Assembly (NCBI GenBank): GCA_034336665.1
Contig: JAPFBE010000036.1
Location: forward strand, 1,542,357-1,606,356
Direction of reading: 5' to 3'
From: Luscinia megarhynchos
Lineage: Eukaryota; Chordata; Aves; Passeriformes; Turdidae
DNA length: 64,000 nucleotides
In this document: in pieces, positions 10,605 to 21,094 of the stretch
Position numbering within the stretch: position 1 is the first letter of the stretch
How the letters are laid out: every line of letters starts with the position of its first letter
Position numbers and translations under genes: made by a program
The notes under the pieces: generated by a model
What the model saw: the letters and a program-made list of their open reading frames with translations, nothing else
The model's database searches: none
What the model was told of the DNA's origin: nothing

Positions 10605-11680
10605 TAGTCTCTGTTCTCACTTAAGATTAGGTTTCCCTGAGGTACACAATCGGTTTCCACATCTTTCTGCATTACCCACCAAGAGTAACCAGGTCCTGGA
10701 GCAAAGACAATCCCACGGATGGGCTTGTCCTTGCCCGAGGTAAGACTAATCCAAACAGTCTTTCCGAAAATACCTTTCATGTGTACTACAGGGACTTTAT
10801 CTCCACCCACTGTGTGCAAGGGTTCAGATTGGGCAGGACCAGCTCGATTGATGGACCCTCGGGTGTTGACGATTCAGGCAACCTTTGCTAAATTTGTTTC
10901 CCAATTCTTGAAGGTTCTCCCACCAAGTGCCTTCAGAGTAGTCTTGAGTAGGCGGTTGCACCGTTCAACTTTCCCAGAAGCTGGTGCATGGTAAGGGATA
11001 TGATATATCCATTCAATGCCATGTTCTCTGGCCTGGGCGTTGATAAGGCTGTTCTTGAAATAGGTCCCATTGTCCGACTCGATTCTCTCAGGAGTGCCAT
11101 GCCTCCAGAGGACTTGCATTTCCAGGCTCAGAATGCTGTTCCAATCAGTAGCGTGAGGCACCGGGTGGGTCTCCAACCATCCGGTGGTGGCTTCTACCAT
11201 GGTCAGCACATAGCGCTTGCCTTGGCGGGTTTGAGGCAGCGTGATGTAGTCAATCTGCCAGGCCTCCCTGTAGTCATTTTTGGACCATCACCTGCCATAC
11301 CAGAGGGGCTTCACCCGCTTCACTTGCTTGATGGCAGCACACGTCTCACAGTCATGGATAACCTAAGAAATACTGTCCATGGTTAGATCCACCCCTCAGT
11401 CTCGTGCCCACTTATAAGTGTCGTGTCTGCCCTGATGACCTAAGGCATCATGGGCCCATCAAGCCAGGAACAATTCTCCCTTTTGTTGCCAATCTAAGAC
11501 TGTCTTTGACACCTCTATCTGTGCAGCCTGATCTACCTGCTAGTTGTTCCGGTGTTCTTCATTGGCCCGACTCTTGGGAACATGGGCATCCCCATGACGG
11601 ACTTTCACGGGTAGCTTCTCTACCCAAGTGGCAATGTCTTTCCACTCATCAGCAGCCCAGATTGGTTTTCCTCTACGGTG
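10605..11680 (-). pseudogene. ERVL integrase (broken)
   Basis: The catalytic core appears at 11209-10874: LTMVEATTGW, ESDNGTYF (second acidic residue) and SGKVERCNRLLKTTL (catalytic glutamate). A C-terminal SH3-like tail (VPVVHMKGIFGKTVWISLTS) is in another frame at 10819-10583. Upstream, a cysteine pair and HDALGHQG-like zinc-binding residues are spread over frames at about 11210-11480. Frameshifts separate the parts, so no full protein can be made. Confidence 0.75.
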
Positions 11681-12097
11681 TCAGTCAGCCTCTTTCCACC
11701 TTTCCAGCCAACCCCACAGAGCATTGGCTACCATCCATGAATCACTGTAAAGGTAGAGCTTTGGCCACTTCTCTCTCTCAGCAATGTCCAAGGCCAACTG
11801 AACAGCTTTGAGTTCAGCAAGTTGACTTGATCCACCTTCTCCTTTGGTAGCTTGTGCAATCTGTTGTGTGGGGGTCCATACGGCTGCTTTCCACTTTCGG
11901 TTCATCCCCATGATGCAGCAGGAACCATTGGTGAAAAGAGCATAGAGTGTTTCATCTGCTGGCAGTTGGTTGTATGATGGAGCTTCTTTGGCCAGGGTCA
12001 CATGGTCCTGCTGCTCTTCGACGGCGAGACCAAAATCTTCACCTTCTGGCCAGTTTGTAATTATCTCCAAAATCCCAGGGCGATTCAGGTTGCTCAT
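11681..12097 (-). pseudogene. ERVL RNase H (broken)
   Basis: A 138-codon open stretch with YALFTNGSCCIMG, SSQLAELKAVQLALDIAERE and LYLYSDSWMVANALWGWL. The usual TDGS aspartate is asparagine (TNGS), while the E and second D motifs remain. The frame change from RT lies upstream. Confidence 0.75.
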
Positions 12098-12259
12098 GCA
12101 GGCAGGCTACGTGATGAGGGCAATCCACTTGCTCCATGGTGCGTGGGTTGCATGGTGGGTAGAGGGAGCCTTTCCTTTAAACATCCACCCCAGCACTGGC
12201 ACTTGGGGTGCCAGGAGAAACTGTGCTTCCGTGCCAATCACCTCTGAGGCAGCTTGAAC

Positions 12260-13290
12260 TCCTTCATAGGCAGCCAGGATTTCCTTCTCTGTGGGAGTGT
12301 AATTGGCTTCAGACCCTTTGTAACTCCTGCTCCAGAATCCGATAGGTCAGCCTCGGGTCTCACCAGGCACCTTCTGCCAAAGGCTCCAGGACAGACCATG
12401 GTTCCCAGCTGCAGAGTAGAGCACATTCTTTACCTCTGGTCCCGTCCTGACTGGGCCAAGGGCTACTGCATGAGCAATCTCCTGTTTGACCTGGGCAAAG
12501 GCTTGCTGTTGTTCAGGGCCCCAGTGGAAATCTTCCTCCTTGCAGGTGACCAGGTAGAGAGGGCTCACAATCTGGCTGTACTCAGGGATGTACATTCTCC
12601 AAAAGCCTATGGCGCCTAGGAAAGTTTATGTTTCCTTCTTGATTGTTGGTGGAGACATTGCAGTGATCTTATTGATGACCTCAGTGGGGACCTGGCGCAG
12701 TCCAGCTTGCCACTTCACTCCCAGGAACTGGATCTCTCAGGCAGGTTCTTTTGACTTTGCTCTTTTTAATGGCGAAGCTGGCTCCCAGCAAAATCTGGAT
12801 GATCTTCTCTCCCTTCTCAAACACCTCCATTGCCGTGCTCCCCCACACAATGATGTCATTGATGTACTGCAGATGTTCTGGAGCTTCACCCTTTTCCAGT
12901 GCAACCTGGATCAGTCCGTGGCAGATGGTGGGGCTGTGTTTCCACCCCTGGGGCAGTCGGTTCCAGGCGTACTGCACGCCCCTCCAGGTGAAAGCAAACT
13001 GAGGCCTGCACTCTGCAGCCAAAGGAATGGAGAAAAATGCATTGGCCATGTCAATGGTGGCATACCACCTTGCTGCCTTGGACTCCAGCTCGTACTGGAG
13101 TTCCAGCATGTCCGACACGGCAGTGCTCAGTGGTGGAGTCACTTCATTCAAGGCACAAGAGTCCACAGTCAATCTCCATTTTCCATCACACTTGCGCACA
13201 GGCCAGATGGGGCTGTTGAAGGGTGAATGCGTTTTGCTGACCACCCCTTGGCTCTCCAGCTCATGGATCATTTTGTTAATGGGGATCACA
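12260..13290 (-). pseudogene. ERVL reverse transcriptase (broken)
   Basis: The 202-codon stretch at 13289-12681 covers the fingers and palm: HSPFNSPIWPVRKCDGKWRL, ATIDMANAFFSIPL, RLPQGWKHSPTICHG and LQYINDIIVWG. The catalytic YxDD reads YIND, so one aspartate is lost. The thumb continues in other frames (IPEYSQIVSPLYLVT at 12595-12347). Confidence 0.8.
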
Positions 13291-13307
13291 GCATCTCAAT
13301 TTGTCCC

Positions 13308-13745
13308 TTACTGCAGGTGGTGCACTGTCATGGTGGCAATTGGTACCTGTTGCTCTGTCACTTTCAGGAGTCCCACTGCAGATGGGTTTTCTGACAGTCC
13401 AGGCAAGGTGTTGAACTGCTTAATGCTCTCTGCTGCTACAGCAGCTATTCCAAAAGCCCACCTGAACCCCTTTGGGTTTTTGTAGTAGCCGTTTCTGAGG
13501 AAGTCCATGCCTAGAATGCGCGGTGCCCCTGGGCCAGTTACAATAGGATGTTTCTGCCACCCCTTCCCTGTCAGGCTAATCTCATCTTCCAGCAAAGTGT
13601 ATTCCTGTGATCCCCCCGTCACCCCAACAATGGAAACAGGTACCTTCCCCACATGTTCTGATGGTATCAGGGTGCATTGTGAGCCAGTATCAACTAACAC
13701 TCTATGTTTCTGTGGCTTTGATGTGCCAGGCCATCGCACCCACAC
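13308..13745 (-). pseudogene. ERVL aspartic protease region
   Basis: 145 codons with LVDTGSQCTLIPSEHV (active-site DTG) and RILGMDFL before the C-terminus, the usual retroviral protease layout. Its stop at 13308 separates it from RT at 13289. The same protein is present in decayed form on the plus strand at 30960-31340. Confidence 0.75.
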
Positions 13746-14477
13746 CGCCCAATAGACTCTGTTATCCCATGCCTCTCCCTGGCTAGAGGCATGGCCCCTC
13801 TAGCCCTGGTTATTGTTCCTTTCCTGGGCATACATAGTGGAGATTCCTTCCAGGGGATCCAACAGATCATCCTCCCTTCTGTAATACCCTGCACCTTTAC
13901 CATGGAAGGTTGAGGCTACCTTCATTTTAGTGCAGTTCCCTCGGTTATCATTTCCCTCCCTGAGCTGATGCACCCATGCTGCCAGGACAGAAGTGGGTTT
14001 CCCATCCCATTTGCCCATGTCTTCCCCATGGTCTTGCAGGAAGAATCACAGGTCAGCTTGGGTGGTATATCCTGTCTCCCTAGCTGGGGAGAATTGGGTT
14101 CTAGTCTTGGGGCCTGTGACTCGCACTGGTGCTGCACTGATCTTCCTTATCTCCTCCCTTCTCTCCTCCCTCATCTCCTCCATTCTATCTTGGACCTCTT
14201 GGTGGTCCCTGGCAACGGCAGAGACATTGGCCTGCATTGGGCCACTCATCATGCTCTCAAAATTTCTGAGCTTGTTGGCAACAGAACCCACTGTCTCTTG
14301 GTGGCTATCAGCATTGATCATTGCAATGAAGGTGGTTTATTGAGATGGCCCCAGGGTTGCCAAATTCCACAGCATCTGCCCTGTGCACCTGAGCTTGTCA
14401 GGGTCATTGTCATGCTGTCCATCCCTCCTAAAGAGTACCTCTAATACCACCACTTCTCTCAGCTGCTGGATCACTTC
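13746..14477 (-). pseudogene. ERVL gag, 3' part
   Basis: Contains VIQQLREVVVLEVLF just inside the insertion junction, a coiled-coil segment (QEVQDRMEEMREERREEIRK at about 14195) and GKWDGKPTSVLAAWVHQLRE near 14015. The frames change several times. The upstream half is at 23584-24640, beyond the inserted gamma provirus. Confidence 0.7.
14473..14477. other. Target duplication, left copy (gamma provirus)
   Basis: ACTTC here and CCTTC at 23584-23588 flank the gamma provirus: four of five bases agree. The ERVL gag frame abuts across this site. Confidence 0.7.
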
Positions 14478-15042
14478 TGTGATAGATAAGGAACCTTTTG
14501 TTCGCCGGACAGACCTTGAAAAAGATATCACCTGGGCCTGTGGGGCCAGGATGTCGTAAATTCTTTTATTGCTTTGCTTTGCTTGCCAAGATGTTGTTAA
14601 TTGTTTTGCTTTGCTAGCCAGACAGACCTTGAAAGTGAGGCCAGGATGTTGTTAATTGCTTTGCTTTGCTTGCATAAACCACATATCGCTTTAAGTGCCA
14701 GTAAGTTTCCAAGGAACCGCCAGATCACCTTATAAGGATAAGGGGGTCAGCAGGACAAGACCGAGGAAGATTCCTCACCTTCATCCCTCGACCACCAGAA
14801 GGCAGAAGAAGACCCCCTAGCAACTGGAGGAGCATGCGCAAAACTACTAGAGGAAGAACACGTAATCCGGAAACCGAACAACTTAAAAGGGACAAACTAA
14901 GAGGGGCGGGCGCGGCAGTTGGTGGAGCGGGGACTCCGACTTTCCTGCCGCCCAGTGCTGACCTTTACTTTTGCCTTCTGTAACCAATAAATTTTTCAAT
15001 TTTGATTCAATCTCGTACGGTCCATTGCACTCATTTATAACA
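14478..15042 (+). repeat. 5' LTR of gamma provirus
   Basis: TGTGATAGATAAGG to ATTTATAACA. A TATAAGG box is at 14731 and AATAAA at 14986-14991, giving a U3-R-U5 plan. Two direct copies of a CAGACAGACCTTGAAA-type block lie in U3 (about 14505 and 14617). Confidence 0.93.
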
Positions 15043-15045
15043 ATT

Positions 15046-15063
15046 TGGTGCCGTGACTCGGAT
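15046..15063 (+). other. Primer-binding site for tRNA-His
   Basis: TGGTGCCGTGACTCGGAT is complementary over 18 bases to the 3' end of eukaryotic tRNA-His including CCA. It starts three bases after the LTR. Confidence 0.9.
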
Positions 15064-15438
15064 CGAGATTTTGGAGGGGCTCTCCGCCTGCGGGAAGGAG
15101 CCCCACGATTTTGGTGGCCCTGGGGACGAGGACCCTGTCCCAACCTCGACCGACGAACCTAAAGTTAAGAAAGCAAAAGTAAAGGTAGGAGGGCCCGGTT
15201 GACCCCTCAAATTTTGTGCACAAAGTCAGGACTCGTAAGTATAAGGGAATCCGTTCGGGCGGGGTCGGGATCCCGGAGTACGACGACGTGGTGCGTGTGT
15301 GAGAGGGGACCTGGCAGCCAGATTCCCCAAGCAAGTGTGGACCCTCAGTAGTGCAGTTCTCACTGGCCCGCGAGGGCGTGGGCCACGAAACAGGGGAAAC
15401 GAAAGTGATTTTGGCGCGAGTGAAGGTACTCCGGAAGA

Positions 15439-16840
15439 ATGGGGCAGGGGAAAAGTAAACCTCCTGCAGACGTTAAACTCCCACCCATACCTAGAGATAG
15501 TCCCTTGGGATTCTTGCTAGAGAATTGGGACCATTTTCCAGGAACGGGAGGGAAGGATAAGGCTAGGATGATACATTATTGTGTGGAAGTCTGGGGTGGG
15601 AAGGAGATTTCAAGAAAGGTGTTTTGGCCGATATTTGGGTCAACAGAGGATTGGGTAAAGCAGAGATTGAATATTTGGGTAAACACCAAAAAACCTGTTT
15701 GCTTAGAGGAAAGTGAATATGCAAAAATCTGGATAGCCCGTCCCGAGGTTTTTATCTTCAAATTGACCGAAAAACCAGAGGATGGCAAAAATAAGAAAAA
15801 GAGGGGTAGGAAAGAAGAAACTCTGATAGTATTCCCCCCTATGTGCCCAGTGCACCTCCCCCAGAGGAGAATTCAGATTCTGATCATTCGGGCTATTCAG
15901 GACCAGTCACTAGAGGTAGATCTAGGAAACAACAAGAAAATTTATTCCCATTGAGAGAAATGCCCATAGGAGGCCCCCAGGCAGGAATAGGATTCATACC
16001 TGTACCCCTCAGTTCAGGGGATGTTAGGGAATTTAGGAAAGAAATGGGACATTTATTAGAAGACCCACTGGGAGTTGCTGAAAGAGTGGATCAATTTTTG
16101 GGTCCTAATATGTACACCTGGGAGGAATTACAATCCATTTTGAACATCCTGTTTACTGCCGAAGAGAAAAATATGATTAGGAGGGAAGGGATGCCCATCT
16201 GGGACGCCCAGCACGCTCAGGGTCCTGCAGCTAACATCAAATGGCCCCTGCAGAATCCTCAATGGGATCACCAGAATCCTGCACATCGAACACACATGCA
16301 GGATTTAAGGACAATTATAGTTCAGGGAATTAGGGAATCAGTCCCGACGGGCCAGAACATCAATAAAGCATTTAATGAAAGACAAAAGAAAGATGAAATC
16401 CTCACAGAGTGGTTAGAGAGGTTGAGAAAAAATTTCCAGCTTTATTCAGGAATGGATCCAGATGGTCAAATGGGGCAGGCGGTGTTGAAGGTACATTTTG
16501 TGTCTAGATCTTGGGAAGATATAAGGAAAAAGATACAAAAGCTGGAAGATTGGCAGGATAGAGGCTTAGATGCGCTGTTGAGAGAGGCCCAAAAGGTGTA
16601 TGTCCGGAGGGAAGAAGAGAGCCACAAAACAACAGGTTAAAATGATGGTTGCTGCGGTACGAGAAAGTAAAGAACAAGATCGGAGGGAAACACAGAGGCG
16701 ATCAGTAAAAGAGTCTAAGGAGTCTGGGAATTCTAAGGAGAGACAGGACATCAAAGTGTGTTTTTATTGTGGGAAAAAAGGACATTTCGAGAGAGTGTAG
16801 GTCCAGGATTCGGGATGAGAAGGAGTTCAAGACAGATTAG
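15439..16840 (+). pseudogene. Gamma gag (matrix, capsid, nucleocapsid), frameshifted
   Basis: The start MGQGKSKPP carries the N-terminal glycine used for myristoylation. The matrix frame runs to about 15830, where a C-run (near 15835) marks a frame change; a proline-rich PPY-type tract lies there. Capsid follows in a second frame (PLREMPIGG, then QNPQWDHQNPAHRTHMQDLR) to 16640. The nucleocapsid has one zinc knuckle, CFYCGKKGHFER, whose last cysteine is in another frame after a third change near 16790. Gag ends at UAG 16838-16840. Three frame changes make it non-functional. Confidence 0.88.
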
Positions 16841-16861
16841 AGGGGTCAGGGACTCTATCTC
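16838..16861 (+). promoter_or_regulatory. gag-pol amber codon with readthrough-like context
   Basis: TAG at 16838-16840 is in the same frame as pol, followed by AGGGGTCAGGGACTC. Gammaretroviruses translate pol by suppressing a UAG followed by a purine-rich spacer and a pseudoknot. I could not fold the downstream RNA. The function is inferred from position and frame. Confidence 0.65.
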
Positions 16862-19800
16862 TTGGGGACCCAGAAACATCATAAGGAGCCCTTGATAAAA
16901 CTAAAAGTGGGTCCCCACGGCCAGGAAATAGTTTTTCTGGTTGACACACGCGCTGAGAGATCAACTATTCAGTTTTTGCCAAAAGGATGTAGTTTATCCA
17001 AACAGACTGCCACAGTGGTAGGAGCAAAAGGAGAACCCTTTGAGGTGAGGGTTATTAAAAGGGTGACAGTTGAATCAGAGTCAAAAATTGGGTTAGGAGA
17101 TTTCTTGTTAGTATCAGAATCTGAATATAATTTATTAGGGAGAGACATGATTATAGAACTAGGAATTAAGATAGAAGTAGTAGAGAAGGAACTACAAATT
17201 AAACTCTGTCCTCTTAGAGTAGAAGATGAAAAAAAAATAAACCCTGAAGTATGGTATAACCCAAGAAACGTAGGGCAGCTAAAAATAGCCCCATTTTCGG
17301 TGATTATTAAAAATCCGGAGGTCCCGGTAAAAATAAAACAATATCCCATATCCCCTGAGGGCCGACGGGGATTGAAACCTGAGGTAGATAGGTTGTTAAG
17401 CAAGGGGCTATTAGAACCATGTATGTCGCCCTTCAACACACCAATACTCCCTGTGCGCAAATCAGATGGCACTTATCGGTTAGTACACGATTTAAGAGAA
17501 ATCAATAAATGCACAGTGGCTCAATTCCCCGTGGTGGCAAATCCATATACACTCTTAAGTAAATTGGGGCCTAATAACTTGTGGTATAGTGTCAAAGATT
17601 TAAAGGATGCTTTTTGGGCTTGCCCTCTCAACGAGGCAAGCCGAGATTACTTTGCATTCGAATGGGAGGATCCAAATACCGGAAGGAGGCAACAGTTGAG
17701 GTGGACAGTGTTACCCCAGGGGTTCACAGAATCTCCAAATTTGTTTGGACAGGCATTGGAACAAATCTTGCAGGATTATCAAACAGGACCGGGAGTAACC
17801 CTGATACCATATGTAGATGATATGCTTCTGGCGGGGGAATATGAGGAGGATGTGAGAAAAGAAAGTATAAGGCTATTGAATTTCCTAGGACTTAAGGGGT
17901 TAAAAGTTTCCAAAACTAAACTTCAGTTTGTAGAAGAGGAGGTAAAATATTTGGGGCACTATTTAAAGAAGGGGAAGAAGAAAATAGACCCTGAAAGGAT
18001 CCAAGCAATTATGTCACTACCTATTCCAAAGAATAAGAGACAGATTCGTCAAATTTTGGGACTTACTGGGTACTGTAGACAGTGGATTGAAAATTACAGC
18101 AGTAAAGCTAGATTTCTTTACCATAAATTAACACAGGAAGGACTAGTAAAATGGAGTCAGGAGGACACAGAAAAACTTCAGGAATTAAAGGAAAGTTTAG
18201 TCCATGCCCCGGTCTTAAGCATCCCAGATTTGAGGAGACCATTTTTCTTGTTTGTGAATATAGAAGAGGGCATTGCGTTTGGGGTACTTACCCAGGATTA
18301 GGCAGGGAAAAAGAAGCCTGTTGCATATTTGTCAAAAATTTTAGATCCTGTGAGTAGGGGCTGGCCAACCTGTTTACAAATAGTGGCCGGATGTGCCCTA
18401 TTGGTGGAAGAAGCTAGAAAAATCACCTTTAATGGTAATATTAAAGTAATGTCCCCTCACAACATCCGGAGTGTATTACAACAAAAAGCAGAGAAATGGA
18501 TTTCAGATGCTAGACTTCTAAAGTATGAAGGAATTCTGGTAGAGGCACCCAATTTGACATTAGAAACCACTGCACTACAGAACCCGGCTGCATTTTTATA
18601 CGGAGAGCCAGAGCATGAGTTCTTAGCCCATGACTGTATAGCTACAATAGAGGAGCAGACAAAGATCAGACCGGATTTGGAAGAAGAGGAATTAGAAAGT
18701 GGTGAAAAACTCATTGTGGATGGATCCTCCAGAATAATAGAGGGAAGGAGGAAATCAGGGTATGCAATAGTGCAAGGTCCAAACTTACAGGTGGTAGAGT
18801 CGGGTGCATTAGATAAATCCTGGTCTGCACAGGCATGCGAATTATATGCAATATTAAGGGCCTTAAAACTTCTTGAGGGGAAAGAAGGGACAATATACAC
18901 TGATTCCAGATATGGATTTGGAGTAGTCCATACATTTGGAAAGCTATGGGAAGAAAGGGGCCTCATTAACTCACAGGAGAAAGATTTGATACATCAGAAA
19001 CTTATAGTTGAAATATTAAGGGCTCTGAGAAGGCCGAAGAAGTTATCAGTGGTACATTTAAAGGGACACCAACGAGGAATGGATTTGAAAAGTAGGGGAA
19101 ACAACGCTGCAGATCAGAAAGCAAAACGGGCAGCCCTTAAGGAGATGGTCCTAAAAGAAAAAGGGGAGCAAAGGGATGAGGGTGGAGTCAATAACAATTA
19201 AAACACTGACACAATTTTTACGAATGAGGAAAAAGAGAAACTTAAAAGGATGGGGGTTACAGAGGAATCAGGAAAGTGGATATTAGCAGATGGCCGAGAA
19301 GTGCTACCAAAAGCAGTAGCTCAAAGAATACTGTATAAGTTACATCAGAAAACTCACTGGGAAGCCCAGGGGCTGGTACATCACTTTGCCACTAAATACA
19401 TGAGCATCGGACTCCACGATTTAGCTAAATATATCACAAAGGGATGTCCTACCTGTTTGCGGGTAAATCGAAGTAACCTCAGAAAACTACCCCATGGGGG
19501 AAGGCCTCTAGCAAAGCAGCCCTTTGCAAATATCCAAGTAGATTTTACCGAATTGCCAATGGTAGGAAGGATTAAATATCTTTTGGTGGTAGTAGATCAT
19601 CTCACCCACTATGTGGAAGCCTTCCCAACATCAAGAGAAACTGCACGAACAGTAGTAAAAGTTTTACTAGAGGAGATAGTCCGCAGATATGGTGTACCAG
19701 AAACAATTGACTCTGATAAAGGGCCGCAGTTTACATCAAAGGTAACTCAAGAGTTGGCAGAAGCATTGGGAATAAAATGGCAACAACATACTCCCTGGCA

Positions 19801-20377
19801 TCTTCAGAGTTCAGGTAGAGTAGAAAGAATGAATGGGGAAATAAAGAAGCAGCTTACTAAGTTGGTACTGGAAACAAAGTTATCATGGGTTAAATGTGTT
19901 CCATTAGCCTTGCTGAATATTCGGACTCAGCCCCGAGCAGATCTGGGGATTTCCCCATTCGAAATGTTATATGGTATGCCTTATAATTTAGAAAGGGCAC
20001 AGACATATCCAAACGTTAGTGAACGATACATTAACGGGTATATAGGAACTTTGATGAAATTCAGGAGACAGTTATGGGAAAAGGGAATGTTGGCTCAGAG
20101 ACCACCGTTAGATCTTGTATTACATCAGGTTCAGCCCGGAGACTGGGTACTGGTCCGGAGTTGGAAGGAAAATCCGATAACACCTAAGTGGGAAGGACCT
20201 TACCAGGTGTTGCTGACAACGGATTCAGCGGTACGCACTGTAGAAAAAGGGTGGACTCACGCAAGCCGGATCAAAGGACCAGTAAATCTGTCTAAATTCA
20301 CCAACCATCCTGAGTGGGAGGTAAGAGGCACACCTGATGATTTAAAGTTAACACTGCAGAAGAAAGTGCAACCTTGA
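16841..20377 (+). pseudogene. Gamma pol (protease, RT, RNase H, integrase) with two in-frame stops
   Basis: One frame throughout, with stops at 18299-18301 and 19199-19201. Protease has VDTRAERST where DTG is expected, so the active-site glycine is changed. RT shows LPQGFTESPNLFGQAL and YVDD at 17810-17821. RNase H has LIVDGSSRI and IYTDSRYGFGVV. Integrase (from about 19250) has H/H then CPTC zinc residues, VDFTELP, DSDKGPQF and SSGRVERMNGE, giving D, D and E. It ends at 20377. Confidence 0.92.
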
Positions 20378-20430
20378 GAGACTTTATTCTTCTACTTCCT
20401 TCTGGGACATGAAACCTATACCGGTACCAC

Positions 20431-21015
20431 ATGGATGCTGAACCTTGGGATCCACAGTACTTTTCCTTCACAATAGAAAACAGAAAAACAGGGGCACCAC
20501 TAGAGGGTGGGGAAAGTGTACTGAGCGCAGAGGTTAAACTTAAATGTAATGCTGAAAACTGCTGGGGAAATTGTAATCCGTTTGTATGCTTTGTCTGTTT
20601 AGTTTGTAAGGAGGAGTGGTGGGCCCATTGCCGCAATGGTTACATCCCTAGAGGGGTGTGTCACAATTGTTACTGGAGTCAAAGGAAGCTCACTTCTCAG
20701 GTCCTAGCCACCATAGTGGCTGCTGGAGGGCTTTCGGTGGGATCCGAAGAGTGGTGGAAGATTTTTTCAAAAGGAGTGAACCCTCAATTTTACTGCTACC
20801 ACTCTAACGAACCTACCCCATTTGTAGCCAAAATTGTAGCTGCCCTGTGTAGGCGGTGGGTACCCGAACTCAGTTGCTATACTTCTCTAATTAAAGCCCG
20901 TAAGTGGAGCAAGTATATTAAACGCATCAAAAAGCATGGGGCAAACACCCCTCCTGAAGAGTACTCTTGCTGCCGAGAAGATGGAACTCCCCATAGCTCG
21001 CTGCAACCGAGTTGA
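20431..21015 (+). CDS. Unrecognised intact cysteine-rich ORF between pol and env (194 aa)
   Basis: The start MDAEPWDPQYFSF is 53 bases after the pol stop and in a different frame from pol and from env SU. Cysteines cluster at residues 39, 44, 48, 53, 56, 59, 67, 77 and 80, ending in CHNCYW, suggesting zinc binding. A basic stretch (KARKWSKYIKRIKKHG, about 155-170) and a CC pair at 180-181 follow. There is no signal peptide or membrane segment, so it is not env. It is unbroken although gag, pol and env around it are broken. It could be an accessory regulator or an env leader region; I do not recognise the family. Confidence 0.6.
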   Translation: MDAEPWDPQYFSFTIENRKTGAPLEGGESVLSAEVKLKCNAENCWGNCNPFVCFVCLVCKEEWWAHCRNGYIPRGVCHNCYWSQRKLTSQVLATIVAAGGLSVGSEEWWKIFSKGVNPQFYCYHSNEPTPFVAKIVAALCRRWVPELSCYTSLIKARKWSKYIKRIKKHGANTPPEEYSCCREDGTPHSSLQPS

Positions 21016-21094
21016 TGGGCGAGGCAGAGGAGGAAATGTTTGTGGAGTGGGTCGCCCACGGGCACAGAGGAGACTAGAGGTGGGGATCTAAAGA

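Noticed and set aside
10988..13500. Plus-strand frames of 130-212 codons
   Set aside because: Mirror images of the minus-strand ERVL pol; the minus frames hold the RT, RNase H and integrase motifs.
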